56,736 nt of DNA from NCBI GenBank assembly GCA_023137315.1, contig JAGLPP010000048.1:1-56736 (forward strand). Reading direction: 5' to 3'. Numbering within the stretch: the stretch's first letter is position 1; every line of letters starts with the position of its first letter. The DNA comes from Bacteriovoracaceae bacterium. GTDB taxonomy: Bacteria; Bdellovibrionota; Bacteriovoracia; Bacteriovoracales; Bacteriovoracaceae. A model generated the notes under the pieces. That model saw only the letters and a list, made by a program, of their open reading frames with translations. It had not been told where the DNA came from and did no database searches. Both the position numbers and the translations under genes were made by a program. Positions 44,898-53,981 of the stretch are shown here, piece after piece.

Positions 44898-46085
44898 CTA
44901 CGCCTTCTTAACCTTGAAGGAAAGAATACCATTTTCATATTTTTGAACGATGTCCTTTTTATTGGTGATTTCCGGAACATTGAATTGGCGAACCATGCTT
45001 TCTGATCGTTTTGCCTTGGATACGTCGTTTTCATTTGTGGAGAGGTGATCGGAATAACGACGGGAAAATGTTATCCTGATTGTCCTCTTGTTCGGAGTGA
45101 GGATGACATTGTCTTTTTCATGTTCTGGAACCTTGATTGAGATCAGGTAAGAATCCTCATTATCCTTGATTATTGGTTCCAGCGTATTTATTTTGTAAAA
45201 CGGGTCACGAGACTTGTTATTGATGGCCGTCATTTTTGAAGAGTGTGAGGAGACGAGGGATTCAAGCTCATGTCTGAATTTTTCCTTCATATTTAAAAGA
45301 GCGGCCTGTTGAATTTTTTCAAGTTCGATGGTTTTTTGCTTAAAGCGCAGATCGGATGACAGGATAAGTTTTTTGTAATGTTTTTCCTTGGTGGCAACTG
45401 CCCTTTTGTTTGCCATCATTTGCTGGTTGCGTATGATGGCGTTTTTATTTTCCAGTTTTCTTAGAAATTCCAGTTGTTCCCGATCGAGCTTTTTCAGGGA
45501 ATTTTCATATTGTTTTTGAGTAAAATCGCGTTTTTTAACATAGTCCCCGGTACTTTGAGCACCACCATCACTTTCCAATCTTCCTTTTGCAGCATTTTTC
45601 TCATTTTTCAGCGAATTAATGGAGTGCATCTCACTGTTCAGGTTCTGAACCATTCGATTCATTTTCTGTTGACTTTCAAAGGCGGTGTCGTCCATCTCTT
45701 TGCGGGTGTTTTCGTGGATACTTGTTATAATATCCTGTTGTTTTAATTTCTCGGTTTCCTGCTGATTTTGATTTTGAAAAATCAGATTTTGTTTATGAGT
45801 GTTCAATTTTTTCTGTGTATTGGTTAGATTTCTTCTATAATTTTCCAGGCGGTTTTCGTGGGAAGTTATATAATTTTTAAGATTTGCCCCGTTTTTTTCA
45901 TGTAACTCCATTAAGGCCCTTTCGTTTTCGATGATGGATGCCTTTTTTTTGCCTTCATAGAATTTGTCCACTTTTTTAATTTCATTTTCGCGGACTTTTG
46001 TGTTTCGTACGAGTTTCTTTTGCAGGTTATCCATGCTCTTCTTGTATTGCTTTTCCTGCTGTATTTGTTGTCGGTCAACTTTCAA
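44898..46085 (-). CDS. Coiled-coil protein fused to an Hsp20/alpha-crystallin domain
   Basis: 395 residues. Residues 1-280 form a long coiled coil rich in Gln, Lys, Glu and Asn. Residues about 300-395 match a small-heat-shock domain: YLISIKVPEHEKDNVILT, IRITFSRRY, MVRQFNVPE and a closing YENGILSFKVKKA, the typical ACD end. Small heat-shock proteins are chaperones that hold unfolded proteins; the coiled-coil head may set oligomerisation or location. TTG start behind AGGGG, one base from the previous stop. Confidence 0.85.
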   Translation of the reverse strand: MKVDRQQIQQEKQYKKSMDNLQKKLVRNTKVRENEIKKVDKFYEGKKKASIIENERALMELHEKNGANLKNYITSHENRLENYRRNLTNTQKKLNTHKQNLIFQNQNQQETEKLKQQDIITSIHENTRKEMDDTAFESQQKMNRMVQNLNSEMHSINSLKNEKNAAKGRLESDGGAQSTGDYVKKRDFTQKQYENSLKKLDREQLEFLRKLENKNAIIRNQQMMANKRAVATKEKHYKKLILSSDLRFKQKTIELEKIQQAALLNMKEKFRHELESLVSSHSSKMTAINNKSRDPFYKINTLEPIIKDNEDSYLISIKVPEHEKDNVILTPNKRTIRITFSRRYSDHLSTNENDVSKAKRSESMVRQFNVPEITNKKDIVQKYENGILSFKVKKA

Positions 46086-46086
46086 T

Positions 46087-46371
46087 TTAAAACCCCTTCA
46101 CTTTTGACAGAGGGCCTTCGCATATATCCTTTCGACTTGTGTCGCCCATGCACATCCATGTACGGAGAAGATCCACGCTGATTGATTCACTTCCTCCGTG
46201 ATACGAGATGTAGCTCACTGGGTCCATAGTTGAAGTTACAAGATATGATTTGGATTTTTGAGTCAGATTGTATTTTGATTTTACGTAGTACTGATAGGCC
46301 CGGTACTCGGCTGACGACATTACCGGTAACAGAAAAATGATAAGTGATGACAATAACATTTTTAAAAGCAT
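46087..46371 (-). CDS. Small exported protein, unknown
   Basis: 94 residues with a signal peptide (MLLKMLLSSLIIFLLPVMSSA) and a Tyr-rich body with two cysteines (MCMGD and DICEG). Lies between two genes of the run with gaps of 1 and 15 nt. Family not recognised. Confidence 0.7.
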   Translation of the reverse strand: MLLKMLLSSLIIFLLPVMSSAEYRAYQYYVKSKYNLTQKSKSYLVTSTMDPVSYISYHGGSESISVDLLRTWMCMGDTSRKDICEGPLSKVKGF

Positions 46372-46386
46372 GAGCTTTCCAATGAA

Positions 46387-46695
46387 TCAGTGCAACTCTG
46401 TTTTTTTATCTAATATCCTGCCTTCGACCATTTTGAAAAATACCTTCAAAAAAACATCCCGTTCTGAGTTGCTAAGTGAATAAAGTACTGTGCGTTTTCG
46501 ATCGAGACTTTTATGTTTGGCCAGACGGTTAATGATTTTTTGTGCTTTCTCTTTTTCGTTTTTTGTGATGCGGGCAAAACGATTGAGACTAACATTTTCA
46601 ATCCAGTTATTTGGAAAGAGTGGGAAATGTCCATGCATGCCAAGTTCAACGAGAGATTTAATTCCGCTTAAATTGTTTTGAATTTGATAGTCCAA
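46387..46695 (-). CDS. Small cytoplasmic protein, unknown
   Basis: 102 residues, basic, with a helical core (TKNEKEKAQKIINRLAKH). TTG start with an AAGGAG ribosome site 8 nt upstream, which supports translation. First gene of the four-gene minus-strand run ending in the App1-type gene. Family not recognised. Confidence 0.6.
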   Translation of the reverse strand: MDYQIQNNLSGIKSLVELGMHGHFPLFPNNWIENVSLNRFARITKNEKEKAQKIINRLAKHKSLDRKRTVLYSLSNSERDVFLKVFFKMVEGRILDKKTELH

Positions 46696-46948
46696 ATGTG
46701 CTTCTCCTTGCTAGAGCGTTTTACACTTATAATTTTATTATGAAACCACACCTCTTTTACAGTGGGGAGATTTTGCCATGGTAGCTGCCTGTATTGGTCT
46801 ATGGTGTAAAATCAATGAGTTGAAGGACCATGTAAATGGAAAGAAGTTTACATCTGGCCCGTGACAGTGTTTTTGTGTAAAATATTTTTATGTCACCGAT
46901 GAGCGTCGTTGCTGATTGTGGAGACGACAATTTACAAGGAAGACCATT
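46696..46948. other. Divergent intergenic region
   Basis: 253 nt between two divergent genes. GTGTAAAAT occurs near 46804 and near 46874. No convincing promoter pair and no gene. Confidence 0.4.
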
Positions 46949-47887
46949 ATGAAACACCATTATAAATTGATTCCACTTATTTTTTTTCTTGTAGTGACCA
47001 GTAGTGGTACGTGGGCCCTTGTCGATTATTCCGAGCAGGAGGCCCCGATGGTTAACTCTGCTGTGAAGAAAAACAGGGTGGTTGGGGCGAAATCCATTAG
47101 AAGGGTTGGGGCCGGAAGGCAAGGCGGTGGTGCCTCTCTTATTGATTCTTTTTCATTCAGAACGGGAATTGAATCAATGAAGGTAAATTATGAGGGCCAT
47201 TCCAGAAAAGTGACCCGTTTTATTGGAAATTCACATATTCAGACCAATTATAATGTTTTTACCAATATCAACTACTGGTATGCCTCTTCAGACAGTGATT
47301 CGCTCGCCAGCACATCGAGGACCCAGGCAGGTAATCCGACAGTGAGGTTGGGATTTAACTGGCTCAAATTTGGGAAGGCCGAAGAGATGGCCACAATTGA
47401 TCTTTATGGCGGCGCAATGTTTAAGGCGACTGACAGTGAATTTGGAAGCTCGAGATTCGACAAGCTGGCAGGAGTGGAGACATCCAAAAGATTTTTTGAT
47501 CTTGCATTGGCCCTTGGATGGGAGCTTCGGATTACTGGTTCACCGTCCAACCCTGATGAATCAGCTATTGGTAACATCAATAAATTGTCAGCGGCCATCG
47601 GTTGGCGCGTTTCACCGGATATTAATTTTTCAGTTGAAGGTGTGAACTACAAGGTGTCCGGTAACAAGGGAACGGAGCACGATTCCATTATGACAAGAGG
47701 TTTTTCATTCTCCTATATTTCTCCTAAAATGAATCTGAAAATTGGAACATTTATCGGGCTTGAGATGGGGGCGATATTTCGTACAGACAAAGTGGAGATT
47801 AGTGAAGAGATTGTTGGTGCAAAATTGTGGGATCTGGAAGGTCTTTACGGAAATTCGATTTTTGGTGGGTTGAATCTGACGATTTAG
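46949..47887 (+). CDS. Exported beta-barrel-type outer membrane protein
   Basis: 312 residues from ATG 46949, which has AAGGA upstream; a TTG at 46916 would precede the signal peptide. Signal peptide MKHHYKLIPLIFFLVVTSS, then a Gly/Arg-rich linker, then alternating strands with aromatic belts (TNYNVFTNINYWYASS, MATIDLYGGAMFK, INFSVEGVNYKVSG). It ends in LNLTI rather than the usual Phe/Tyr. Function unknown; likely porin-like or structural. Confidence 0.72.
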   Translation: MKHHYKLIPLIFFLVVTSSGTWALVDYSEQEAPMVNSAVKKNRVVGAKSIRRVGAGRQGGGASLIDSFSFRTGIESMKVNYEGHSRKVTRFIGNSHIQTNYNVFTNINYWYASSDSDSLASTSRTQAGNPTVRLGFNWLKFGKAEEMATIDLYGGAMFKATDSEFGSSRFDKLAGVETSKRFFDLALALGWELRITGSPSNPDESAIGNINKLSAAIGWRVSPDINFSVEGVNYKVSGNKGTEHDSIMTRGFSFSYISPKMNLKIGTFIGLEMGAIFRTDKVEISEEIVGAKLWDLEGLYGNSIFGGLNLTI

Positions 47888-47896
47888 GGGAAATCT

Positions 47897-48778
47897 TTGA
47901 ATATAAGAAAAATTTATATCTGCGAAAACTGTCGCAAGATAGTTAATGTCCTTGATGAGCTTCTTTTTGTTGAGGAAAAATCAACCAGGGGCTTTTGTTG
48001 TGAGTTGTGTATTGAGCAGTTTTACACCCCGGTAATACAATTTTTTGAAGATATTGAAAATAATTGTCGAAAAGAGATGAATCTTGGAGATGAGGATTGT
48101 CTTGAGTGTGCTAATGGCCCGGAAAAAATGTTCCATGCATTAAAGCGACCGGATGAAGCATGGCTGCTTTCCAATGAACTTGGTGATAACTATTACAGTT
48201 TTATTACAAGATATGAACAAGGAAATGAGACTATCTATCTGGTTGTGATTTGTCTGGTATATAATTTCAGGCCCTCTTTTGTTCTTCTGGCAACGGCCAC
48301 GAAAAGCCTGGAGCTTTTAAGTCGGTTTCAGATTGGAGAGCAGGTTGATGAGGTGACAGATTCCCTGAAGATGACAGAAGAAAGTGATGAGAGCATAAAA
48401 GGGGAAATTGATGAGCATGTGATGAATATGGTTGAACTCAAAAAATCAGTATTGCTTTCCTGGTTGTTGGAGAGAAGAACCGAGGATGATGTGGACATTG
48501 AAATGTTCAGTTCCTATCAGCATCATGAACGTTTGACGATTGATTCCGCCGATGAGATTTATAAGTGGCAGGATGCCGAAGGTGATATGATGTTCACTTA
48601 TATCAAGGCCCATGAGCACGACGGTGAGAGTTTTTATTATCTGGTAATATGTATTCTTTACGTTGATGATGAGGGAGGACAATTCGCCCTGCCAGTCCTT
48701 TCTTTTCCATCAAGGGATCCAAAGCTATATGATTTTTTCAAGAAAGGTGAACGTGTCATTGGTGCGTTGAAGAATTAA
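47897..48778 (+). CDS. Unknown protein with N-terminal Cys-pair (zinc-ribbon-like) head
   Basis: 293 residues. The head has YICENCRKIV and FCCELCIEQFYTP, two Cys pairs 24 residues apart, suggesting a bound zinc. The body contains two similar acidic beta-rich segments (YYSFITRYEQGNETIYLVVIC and MFTYIKAHEHDGESFYYLVIC), so the protein looks like an internal duplication. No signal peptide. TTG start with AGGGGA 6 nt upstream. Its stop overlaps the convergent lipoprotein stop. Confidence 0.65.
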   Translation: MNIRKIYICENCRKIVNVLDELLFVEEKSTRGFCCELCIEQFYTPVIQFFEDIENNCRKEMNLGDEDCLECANGPEKMFHALKRPDEAWLLSNELGDNYYSFITRYEQGNETIYLVVICLVYNFRPSFVLLATATKSLELLSRFQIGEQVDEVTDSLKMTEESDESIKGEIDEHVMNMVELKKSVLLSWLLERRTEDDVDIEMFSSYQHHERLTIDSADEIYKWQDAEGDMMFTYIKAHEHDGESFYYLVICILYVDDEGGQFALPVLSFPSRDPKLYDFFKKGERVIGALKN

Positions 48779-49446
48779 TCCTGAAATTTATGGTAGACAA
48801 ACTGCTGTGCTTCATCAAAAACCTGGCAATAGCTCGAATCACCGTATCTATCCAGCCAGTTGGCGCAGTGGATATATGCATCAGGAAGCATAATTGGTTG
48901 TTGTGGATATGGTGAGGAAAAATAGTATGGTACATCCAGCATTATAAGGACACCAGTGATGTCAAAGCTGCTGTATCCAGATCGATTTTTAAGTACGGTC
49001 ACCTTGTAGACCGTTTTTGGATCAGTTGCATGGAAACATCTTGGTTCGCCGATATAGATAACCTTGTTATCGGTGTCATACACAGGAATCATGCAAGTCT
49101 GGATGTTTGGTGGAGGGGTTTTAAGCTGAACATAAATGTCGAGTTCGTTATTTTTTCCCTGACAAATATTGTATTCTCCAAGGTGGGTGGTTGTTGTTTT
49201 AAAATTGCGTTCTCCGTCCGAGGACCACGAGCAATGGGCTATTTCTTCCGGAACCTTGAGTGTTCCACCATCAATGAGCAATTCGTCACCGGAGGATGGT
49301 GGAGTGCTTATTGCCGGAGGGATGTCATTCCGAGTACTTTCTGAAATTGGATTGATGGATTTTGAGTCGATGGTCGCACGTCGGTTGCGTGTTTCCACGC
49401 ATGAAACCAAGGCAATCGCAAGAACGATAAATAATATTGTTTTCAT
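48775..49446 (-). CDS. Lipoprotein, unknown
   Basis: 223 residues from the ATG at 49446. Signal peptide with lipobox LVSC at the end of MKTILFIVLAIALVSC; a start ten codons earlier at 49476 would precede it and is rejected. Seven or more cysteines in the mature part (AHCSW, NICQG, QTCMIP, RCFHA, IHCAN, SYCQV) suggest disulfides. Family not recognised. Convergent with the zinc-ribbon-like gene, overlapping by 4 nt. Confidence 0.78.
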   Translation of the reverse strand: MKTILFIVLAIALVSCVETRNRRATIDSKSINPISESTRNDIPPAISTPPSSGDELLIDGGTLKVPEEIAHCSWSSDGERNFKTTTTHLGEYNICQGKNNELDIYVQLKTPPPNIQTCMIPVYDTDNKVIYIGEPRCFHATDPKTVYKVTVLKNRSGYSSFDITGVLIMLDVPYYFSSPYPQQPIMLPDAYIHCANWLDRYGDSSYCQVFDEAQQFVYHKFQD

Positions 49447-49564
49447 AAATTCATTCTTCCTTATTAATCGACCCACTCGTTAACATATCGGTTTTGTGGG
49501 GGATTTTTTTAGTAAAATCCGCAACTTTTCTTGATTTTAAGGTTTTTTTGTCGAAAAGGTTTAT

Positions 49565-50860
49565 ATGAAGAAGGTATTAATTGTTCTTATCACCCTGATA
49601 TTTGGTTGCATGGTTGGAGGTACCTGTATTTTTTGGAAATATGGTGCGCATCTTGGTTATGCATGGGTGATTAAAAACGGCCAGAAGAACAAATATCTTC
49701 AAATGGAAAAGGGGAATTGGGAGCTTCTTGCTGGTGAAAGTTTAAATGGCAGTGATTTAAGTGCGAAAGACGCTGGTTCTGCGTGGAAGAATCTTCACTT
49801 TTCGGATTATCTAATTCCAATACCGCTTCATCATCCGATTTATGTCATAGTTCCATATATCGGAAAGACCATGAAAAAGGGTGTTCCTCAAATGGGTTTT
49901 AAATTTTTGGCACCGGCCAAAGATTCCACTTTTGTATTTTTTCACACTATGTCTGATGTTGGTTTTGTTCTTCGCGCTGACGATCAACCGTTTTTTTCCC
50001 TCCCTCTTATATGGGATGTTATCTCACAAAAAACAAGTGAAGAAATCTGGAAGGATCTTTTCAGGAAAAATCTGGCCCTGACATCCAGTCCGGATATCAT
50101 CTCCTCCTCTGAGTATTATAAACATCTTGCAAGGATGGAGGGGAGGGTTTCCTGGCGGGAACTTGCTTATAATCTGTATTTACTCTGTCTCCGGCAAAAA
50201 TATTTTGGTGATTCAACACTAAAATTACTCTGGTCTTCTTCCGGGATGGGGGTTTTTGAGAAAAAAGCAACCAATAGTGCTTACCGTGATGAAGTTTATC
50301 ATTTTCGTCTGGAGGATAATCGTATAAAGCGTCTTTATCTAAGAACAAAAAGGGGGGCCAATCCCTCCGATGTTTACAGAAAAAAACTTAATTCAAAAAT
50401 GAAGTTGAAGCTCTCGTATCCAGGTGCATCCAATATACTTTATATTGAATCGAAGTCACTAGATTATGAAAAAAGAATTGGTCAGGAGGGGATGGCCTAT
50501 CGTTTTGCGGCCTGGACCCATGTGGTGGAAAACAAAAATTTTCTTGAGGAAATTATACTGTTTTTGGAAAAAGGAAAAAACAACATGATTCAGCTGGCCC
50601 CATTGTATGAATATGCCCTGAAAAAATATGGTACAAATTTTTCGAAACTTGATAATACGAGAAAGGAAAGCGGTAAGGTTTTTCTTGAAAGAAAAATTGG
50701 AGATGAACAGAAAAAGCAGATTCAGGATGCGATAACGGAAAATGCCATGGACGGGGAAAAATTCCCAAACAATCAGGACAAGGTTGATTATCTGCTTAGA
50801 AAGGCAAAAGAATCCAAAAAAAATTCAGACAAGAGGGATGATATCTTAACGGTGGATTAA
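49565..50860 (+). CDS. Membrane-anchored unknown protein
   Basis: 431 residues. One N-terminal hydrophobic segment (residues 3-26) with no lipobox, then a soluble region. The C-terminal 70 residues are charged and lack structure cues. No recognised motif. Ends 2 nt from the convergent SH3/barrel gene. Confidence 0.7.
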   Translation: MKKVLIVLITLIFGCMVGGTCIFWKYGAHLGYAWVIKNGQKNKYLQMEKGNWELLAGESLNGSDLSAKDAGSAWKNLHFSDYLIPIPLHHPIYVIVPYIGKTMKKGVPQMGFKFLAPAKDSTFVFFHTMSDVGFVLRADDQPFFSLPLIWDVISQKTSEEIWKDLFRKNLALTSSPDIISSSEYYKHLARMEGRVSWRELAYNLYLLCLRQKYFGDSTLKLLWSSSGMGVFEKKATNSAYRDEVYHFRLEDNRIKRLYLRTKRGANPSDVYRKKLNSKMKLKLSYPGASNILYIESKSLDYEKRIGQEGMAYRFAAWTHVVENKNFLEEIILFLEKGKNNMIQLAPLYEYALKKYGTNFSKLDNTRKESGKVFLERKIGDEQKKQIQDAITENAMDGEKFPNNQDKVDYLLRKAKESKKNSDKRDDILTVD

Positions 50861-50862
50861 CT

Positions 50863-51744
50863 CTAAAATTTGTAACTTATTCCAAGGTAGTAATTTGTTC
50901 CTGTGAGCGATTTGAGTGTTTTTGTATCCCCGGATTCCATGGATACCTTGACGGGGGCAACGTTTCTAATATGCGCCCTGTGAAAACTCAGGCCATTAAC
51001 GATACCAAATTTGTGGTATGGAAAATATTTGAATTGTAGACCTGCTTGCGTTCCATACATTTCGCCTCTTTCATCCTGATCTGTTTCGTTATACAGACAT
51101 TTGAGCTTGAAATCCATGCTCATGAATACGCCGCCGAAAAGGTCCACGGTTATATATTTGAATTTAAGAGGACTCCAGAAAACTAAGGCATCAACAAGGA
51201 GTGCCTTCATTAATAAAATTTCCTGTTTTTGGTTGATGTAACTGAGGCCTACGCCGAAAGTATATCTTTTTGAGGGATTTCTGTGGTCAAATAGCAGGGA
51301 ATAAAATTGTGGTCTTGTTCCACGCGTATCCCCGGCAGCTTTTGAAAGCTCCTCCCACTCATCTCCTAAAATGAAAACGTTGTTGGTTAGTGTTAGATGG
51401 TTGTTCTTGTTAAGTTCGTCACGTTCCTCAGCCTGGGCAAAATCATGTTCCAGAAGCGTAAAACTTTGTTTTGACTCGAGCTCTGAAAATTGAATGTCTT
51501 CTATCTTTATCCATGCAACCTTGCCTGAAACCAAAACAGGAAGGATTGTGCCATATTTACGGGGGATTTCTCCAACTCTTATCTTTTTTCCACGTGCTGC
51601 AAATCCCAGGGGCGAGGTTAATTCCTGGTCAGCGTAGATGATGGCCTTTTCCGCTTTTACATGGGCATATTGGGCCGCCAAGGCAAAATTTATCAGAAGT
51701 GACGACGCAAGGATTAATGTTGGCAAAAATTTAAATAAACCCAT
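50863..51744 (-). CDS. Exported SH3-like / beta-barrel protein
   Basis: 293 residues: signal peptide, then a bacterial-SH3-like segment (VKAEKAIIYADQELTSPLG...VAWIKIEDI), a linker, and a barrel-like C-terminal domain ending GISYKF, a typical outer-membrane insertion signal. In other proteins the SH3 part binds cell-wall components. Family not assigned further. Confidence 0.72.
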   Translation of the reverse strand: MGLFKFLPTLILASSLLINFALAAQYAHVKAEKAIIYADQELTSPLGFAARGKKIRVGEIPRKYGTILPVLVSGKVAWIKIEDIQFSELESKQSFTLLEHDFAQAEERDELNKNNHLTLTNNVFILGDEWEELSKAAGDTRGTRPQFYSLLFDHRNPSKRYTFGVGLSYINQKQEILLMKALLVDALVFWSPLKFKYITVDLFGGVFMSMDFKLKCLYNETDQDERGEMYGTQAGLQFKYFPYHKFGIVNGLSFHRAHIRNVAPVKVSMESGDTKTLKSLTGTNYYLGISYKF

Positions 51745-51800
51745 TCGGGAATATTATCCTGAATGGGTTGTGATTTGTAAAGAAAATGACTTTCTGGCGT

Positions 51801-52175
51801 TTATTCCTGTAGTGACTTTTCTATTTCTTCCAAGCGGTCAAGAATATCTTCAATTTTTTCTTTAATGTGTTTAGCAGAAATTCCATGTCCACAAGAAACT
51901 TTTAAAACGATTGCATGCTGTCTAATCCTGCCGGCATTATTTATTGCCTCTTCATTATTGGTTTCCTCTTCAACGAGAGCTAAAAGACCTTTTGCCGGTT
52001 TTTTGAGTTCATCTTTAATGATACTACATGCTAAGTCCCTGTCGCCAGTATCAAGGGCCTCAAGCACATCTTGGGAGCATTGTTCTATAAGTTGAATTCG
52101 TTCCATTAAATCGTTGCTGATAGAAAATGCATTTAAGCAGGATAATGTTAAAATTAAAAAAAATAGTTTTTTCAT
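51801..52175 (-). CDS. Small exported helical protein
   Basis: 124 residues from the ATG at 52175 (AAGGA upstream); an in-frame start ten codons earlier is rejected because the signal peptide (MKKLFFLILTLSCLNAFS) begins here. The mature part is helical and acidic with three cysteines (EQCSQ, LACSI, VSCGHG). Unknown. Confidence 0.7.
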   Translation of the reverse strand: MKKLFFLILTLSCLNAFSISNDLMERIQLIEQCSQDVLEALDTGDRDLACSIIKDELKKPAKGLLALVEEETNNEEAINNAGRIRQHAIVLKVSCGHGISAKHIKEKIEDILDRLEEIEKSLQE

Positions 52176-52279
52176 TGTGATTCCTTTGTTTAAAAATTCA
52201 GACAATTTTCATTTAGTCCGAACTATTTTGTATTTATCAATTTATACAGGAAATTTGAGCCGGATTTGCTAAAAAGGCA

Positions 52280-52921
52280 CTAAATTGTAATTTTTACTAC
52301 TTTATTAAAGTTCCTGTTTGGGATGTACACTGTCTGTTTGAGGTTCAATTCTTCGAATATGTAGCCGTATCTCGGGTTTACGTATATGAAGATGTCTTCT
52401 GATGGATGGGTTGCATTTTCCAGTATATTGGTTATTACTTTACGAAGCACATCTTCACGGAATGGATTGTAGAAAAAATAGATATTTGGGCCGGTGGGGA
52501 TCTTGTAATTGATTGCATCGAGATGAATAAATGTAATTGGAGCTGTCGATTTTTTCGATCTTGATAAAAATTGTTCAAGATTATTTTTTGCAGAAAGATG
52601 AAGGTTTTTTGCAAATTCCACTCCTGTAACATTTTTAAGGCCCCATTTCGAAGCCGCTATTACGACACGACCTTTTCCAGAACCAAAATCAATGAACGTA
52701 TATTTTCCAAAGTCAATATTTAGTGAACTTCTTATTTTTCTTAAAGTGCAATATCTTGTTGCTTGATATTTTTTTGCGTGTTGAAGTGATTCGCTGAATG
52801 TTTCAAAAGATGTGGATTCCATCTGTTTTTGCGTATTGATACCCCAAATGAGGTCCTGGATCGAATCGTTAATGTGATCCCAGGCATTTATAATTTTTGA
52901 GATAATATGTTTTACGTCCAC
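52280..52921 (-). CDS. Class I SAM-dependent methyltransferase
   Basis: 213 residues. Motif I FIDFGSGKGRVV binds SAM; ITGVEFAKNL-type motif (here VTGVEFAKNLH) gives the acidic loop; IYFFYNPF is the motif IV equivalent. The NPF motif is like the NPP(Y/F) motif of N-methyltransferases but with one residue changed. Substrate unknown. GTG start with no strong ribosome site, 3 nt after the MltB gene, so probably coupled to it. Confidence 0.8.
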   Translation of the reverse strand: MDVKHIISKIINAWDHINDSIQDLIWGINTQKQMESTSFETFSESLQHAKKYQATRYCTLRKIRSSLNIDFGKYTFIDFGSGKGRVVIAASKWGLKNVTGVEFAKNLHLSAKNNLEQFLSRSKKSTAPITFIHLDAINYKIPTGPNIYFFYNPFREDVLRKVITNILENATHPSEDIFIYVNPRYGYIFEELNLKQTVYIPNRNFNKVVKITI

Positions 52922-52924
52922 GGA

Positions 52925-53911
52925 TTAGTGAGTCCCATTGAAATAATCCATTAGGTAAATAGCCTTGAAAGCAAAAATGTTGGATCTGTTCCATCTCAAA
53001 ATGACATTGAAATTGTGATGTATGGCCATATATCGTTGGTCATTAAATTTTAACTTGATTATTTTCGATTGAAATTGCGGATAAGGTATCGGGGTTCCGT
53101 TCATTAGGGTTATGCCACGTTTATTCCAGATTCGATTTTTTTTCCATTTTCCCAGAATGCTTTTTTTTGATTTCCTGGCAGGGAGCTTTATCTGGTGACC
53201 GATTGGTTTTTTCAGATGCCATCTGTTTTTTTTAAGATAGTTTGCAATAGAGGAGAATATGTCCGGCAGGGAGTTCCAGATATCTTTTTTCCCGTCATTA
53301 TCAAAGTCCTGGGCGAAGACGAAGAAATTTGTAGGCATGAACTGACATTGACCTATGGCACCGGCCCAGGAACCCAGCATCTCATCAGGATTGACATGTC
53401 CCCGGTCAATTATTTTCAATGCGCTCAAAAGTTCCCTCGTAAAAAATTTTTTTCTTCTGCTTTTATAAGCGAGGGTGGCCAGTGCCTCTGTGACATTAAA
53501 ATTTCCAACAAAGTCTCCATATTCAGTTTCGATGCCCCATAGGGCAACAATGATTTTGCCATCCACCTTGTACTTTTTTTCCACTTTCAAAAGAAGTTCC
53601 CGATGCTTTTGATAAAGTTCCTTTCCGCGTGATGTAATAAACTGGCCTTTTCTTTTTTCCAAAGGAAGCCAGTTTTTCAAAAATTCACTGGAAGTGAGAT
53701 TTGGTGGTTTTTTTTGCTTCTTGTACAGGGCGTAAACCTGGTCGTTAAATTTAATATTGGAAATAGTTTTATGGATAGTGGTCCTTTTTATACCATTTTT
53801 CATGGCCTTTTTTGCAAAGGTCTTTTTCCACGTTGAAAATGATGACGCAAGTGAGCTTGTGGAGAAAAATACGAGCAATAAAATCAGGAGAAACCCTTCT
53901 ATTCTAATCAT
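52925..53911 (-). CDS. MltB-type lytic murein transglycosylase
   Basis: 328 residues from the ATG at 53911, whose product begins with a signal peptide (IEGFLLILLLVFFSTSSLA); an in-frame ATG at 53989 would overlap the divergent gene and is rejected. The MltB/Slt35 core is visible: ALWGIETEYGDF with catalytic Glu, TLAYKSRRKKFF, GSWAGAIGQCQFMPTNF, and DFDNDGKKDIW, the EF-hand-like Ca2+ loop. It cleaves glycan strands to give anhydromuramic ends in the periplasm. No lipobox, so soluble or membrane-anchored by the signal. Confidence 0.9.
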   Translation of the reverse strand: MIRIEGFLLILLLVFFSTSSLASSFSTWKKTFAKKAMKNGIKRTTIHKTISNIKFNDQVYALYKKQKKPPNLTSSEFLKNWLPLEKRKGQFITSRGKELYQKHRELLLKVEKKYKVDGKIIVALWGIETEYGDFVGNFNVTEALATLAYKSRRKKFFTRELLSALKIIDRGHVNPDEMLGSWAGAIGQCQFMPTNFFVFAQDFDNDGKKDIWNSLPDIFSSIANYLKKNRWHLKKPIGHQIKLPARKSKKSILGKWKKNRIWNKRGITLMNGTPIPYPQFQSKIIKLKFNDQRYMAIHHNFNVILRWNRSNIFAFKAIYLMDYFNGTH

Positions 53912-53955
53912 AATAAACTCTATCATGAATATACTGATTACGATTGCTATATTCG

Positions 53956-53964
53956 TGATATAAT
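53956..53964 (+). promoter_or_regulatory. Extended -10 promoter element before the pcm-like gene
   Basis: TGATATAAT is a perfect extended -10 with no clear -35. AGGAG follows at 53971, so transcription would begin at or in the ribosome site, as in front of fni. Confidence 0.45.
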
Positions 53965-53981
53965 TTAGACAGGAGTTGGAA

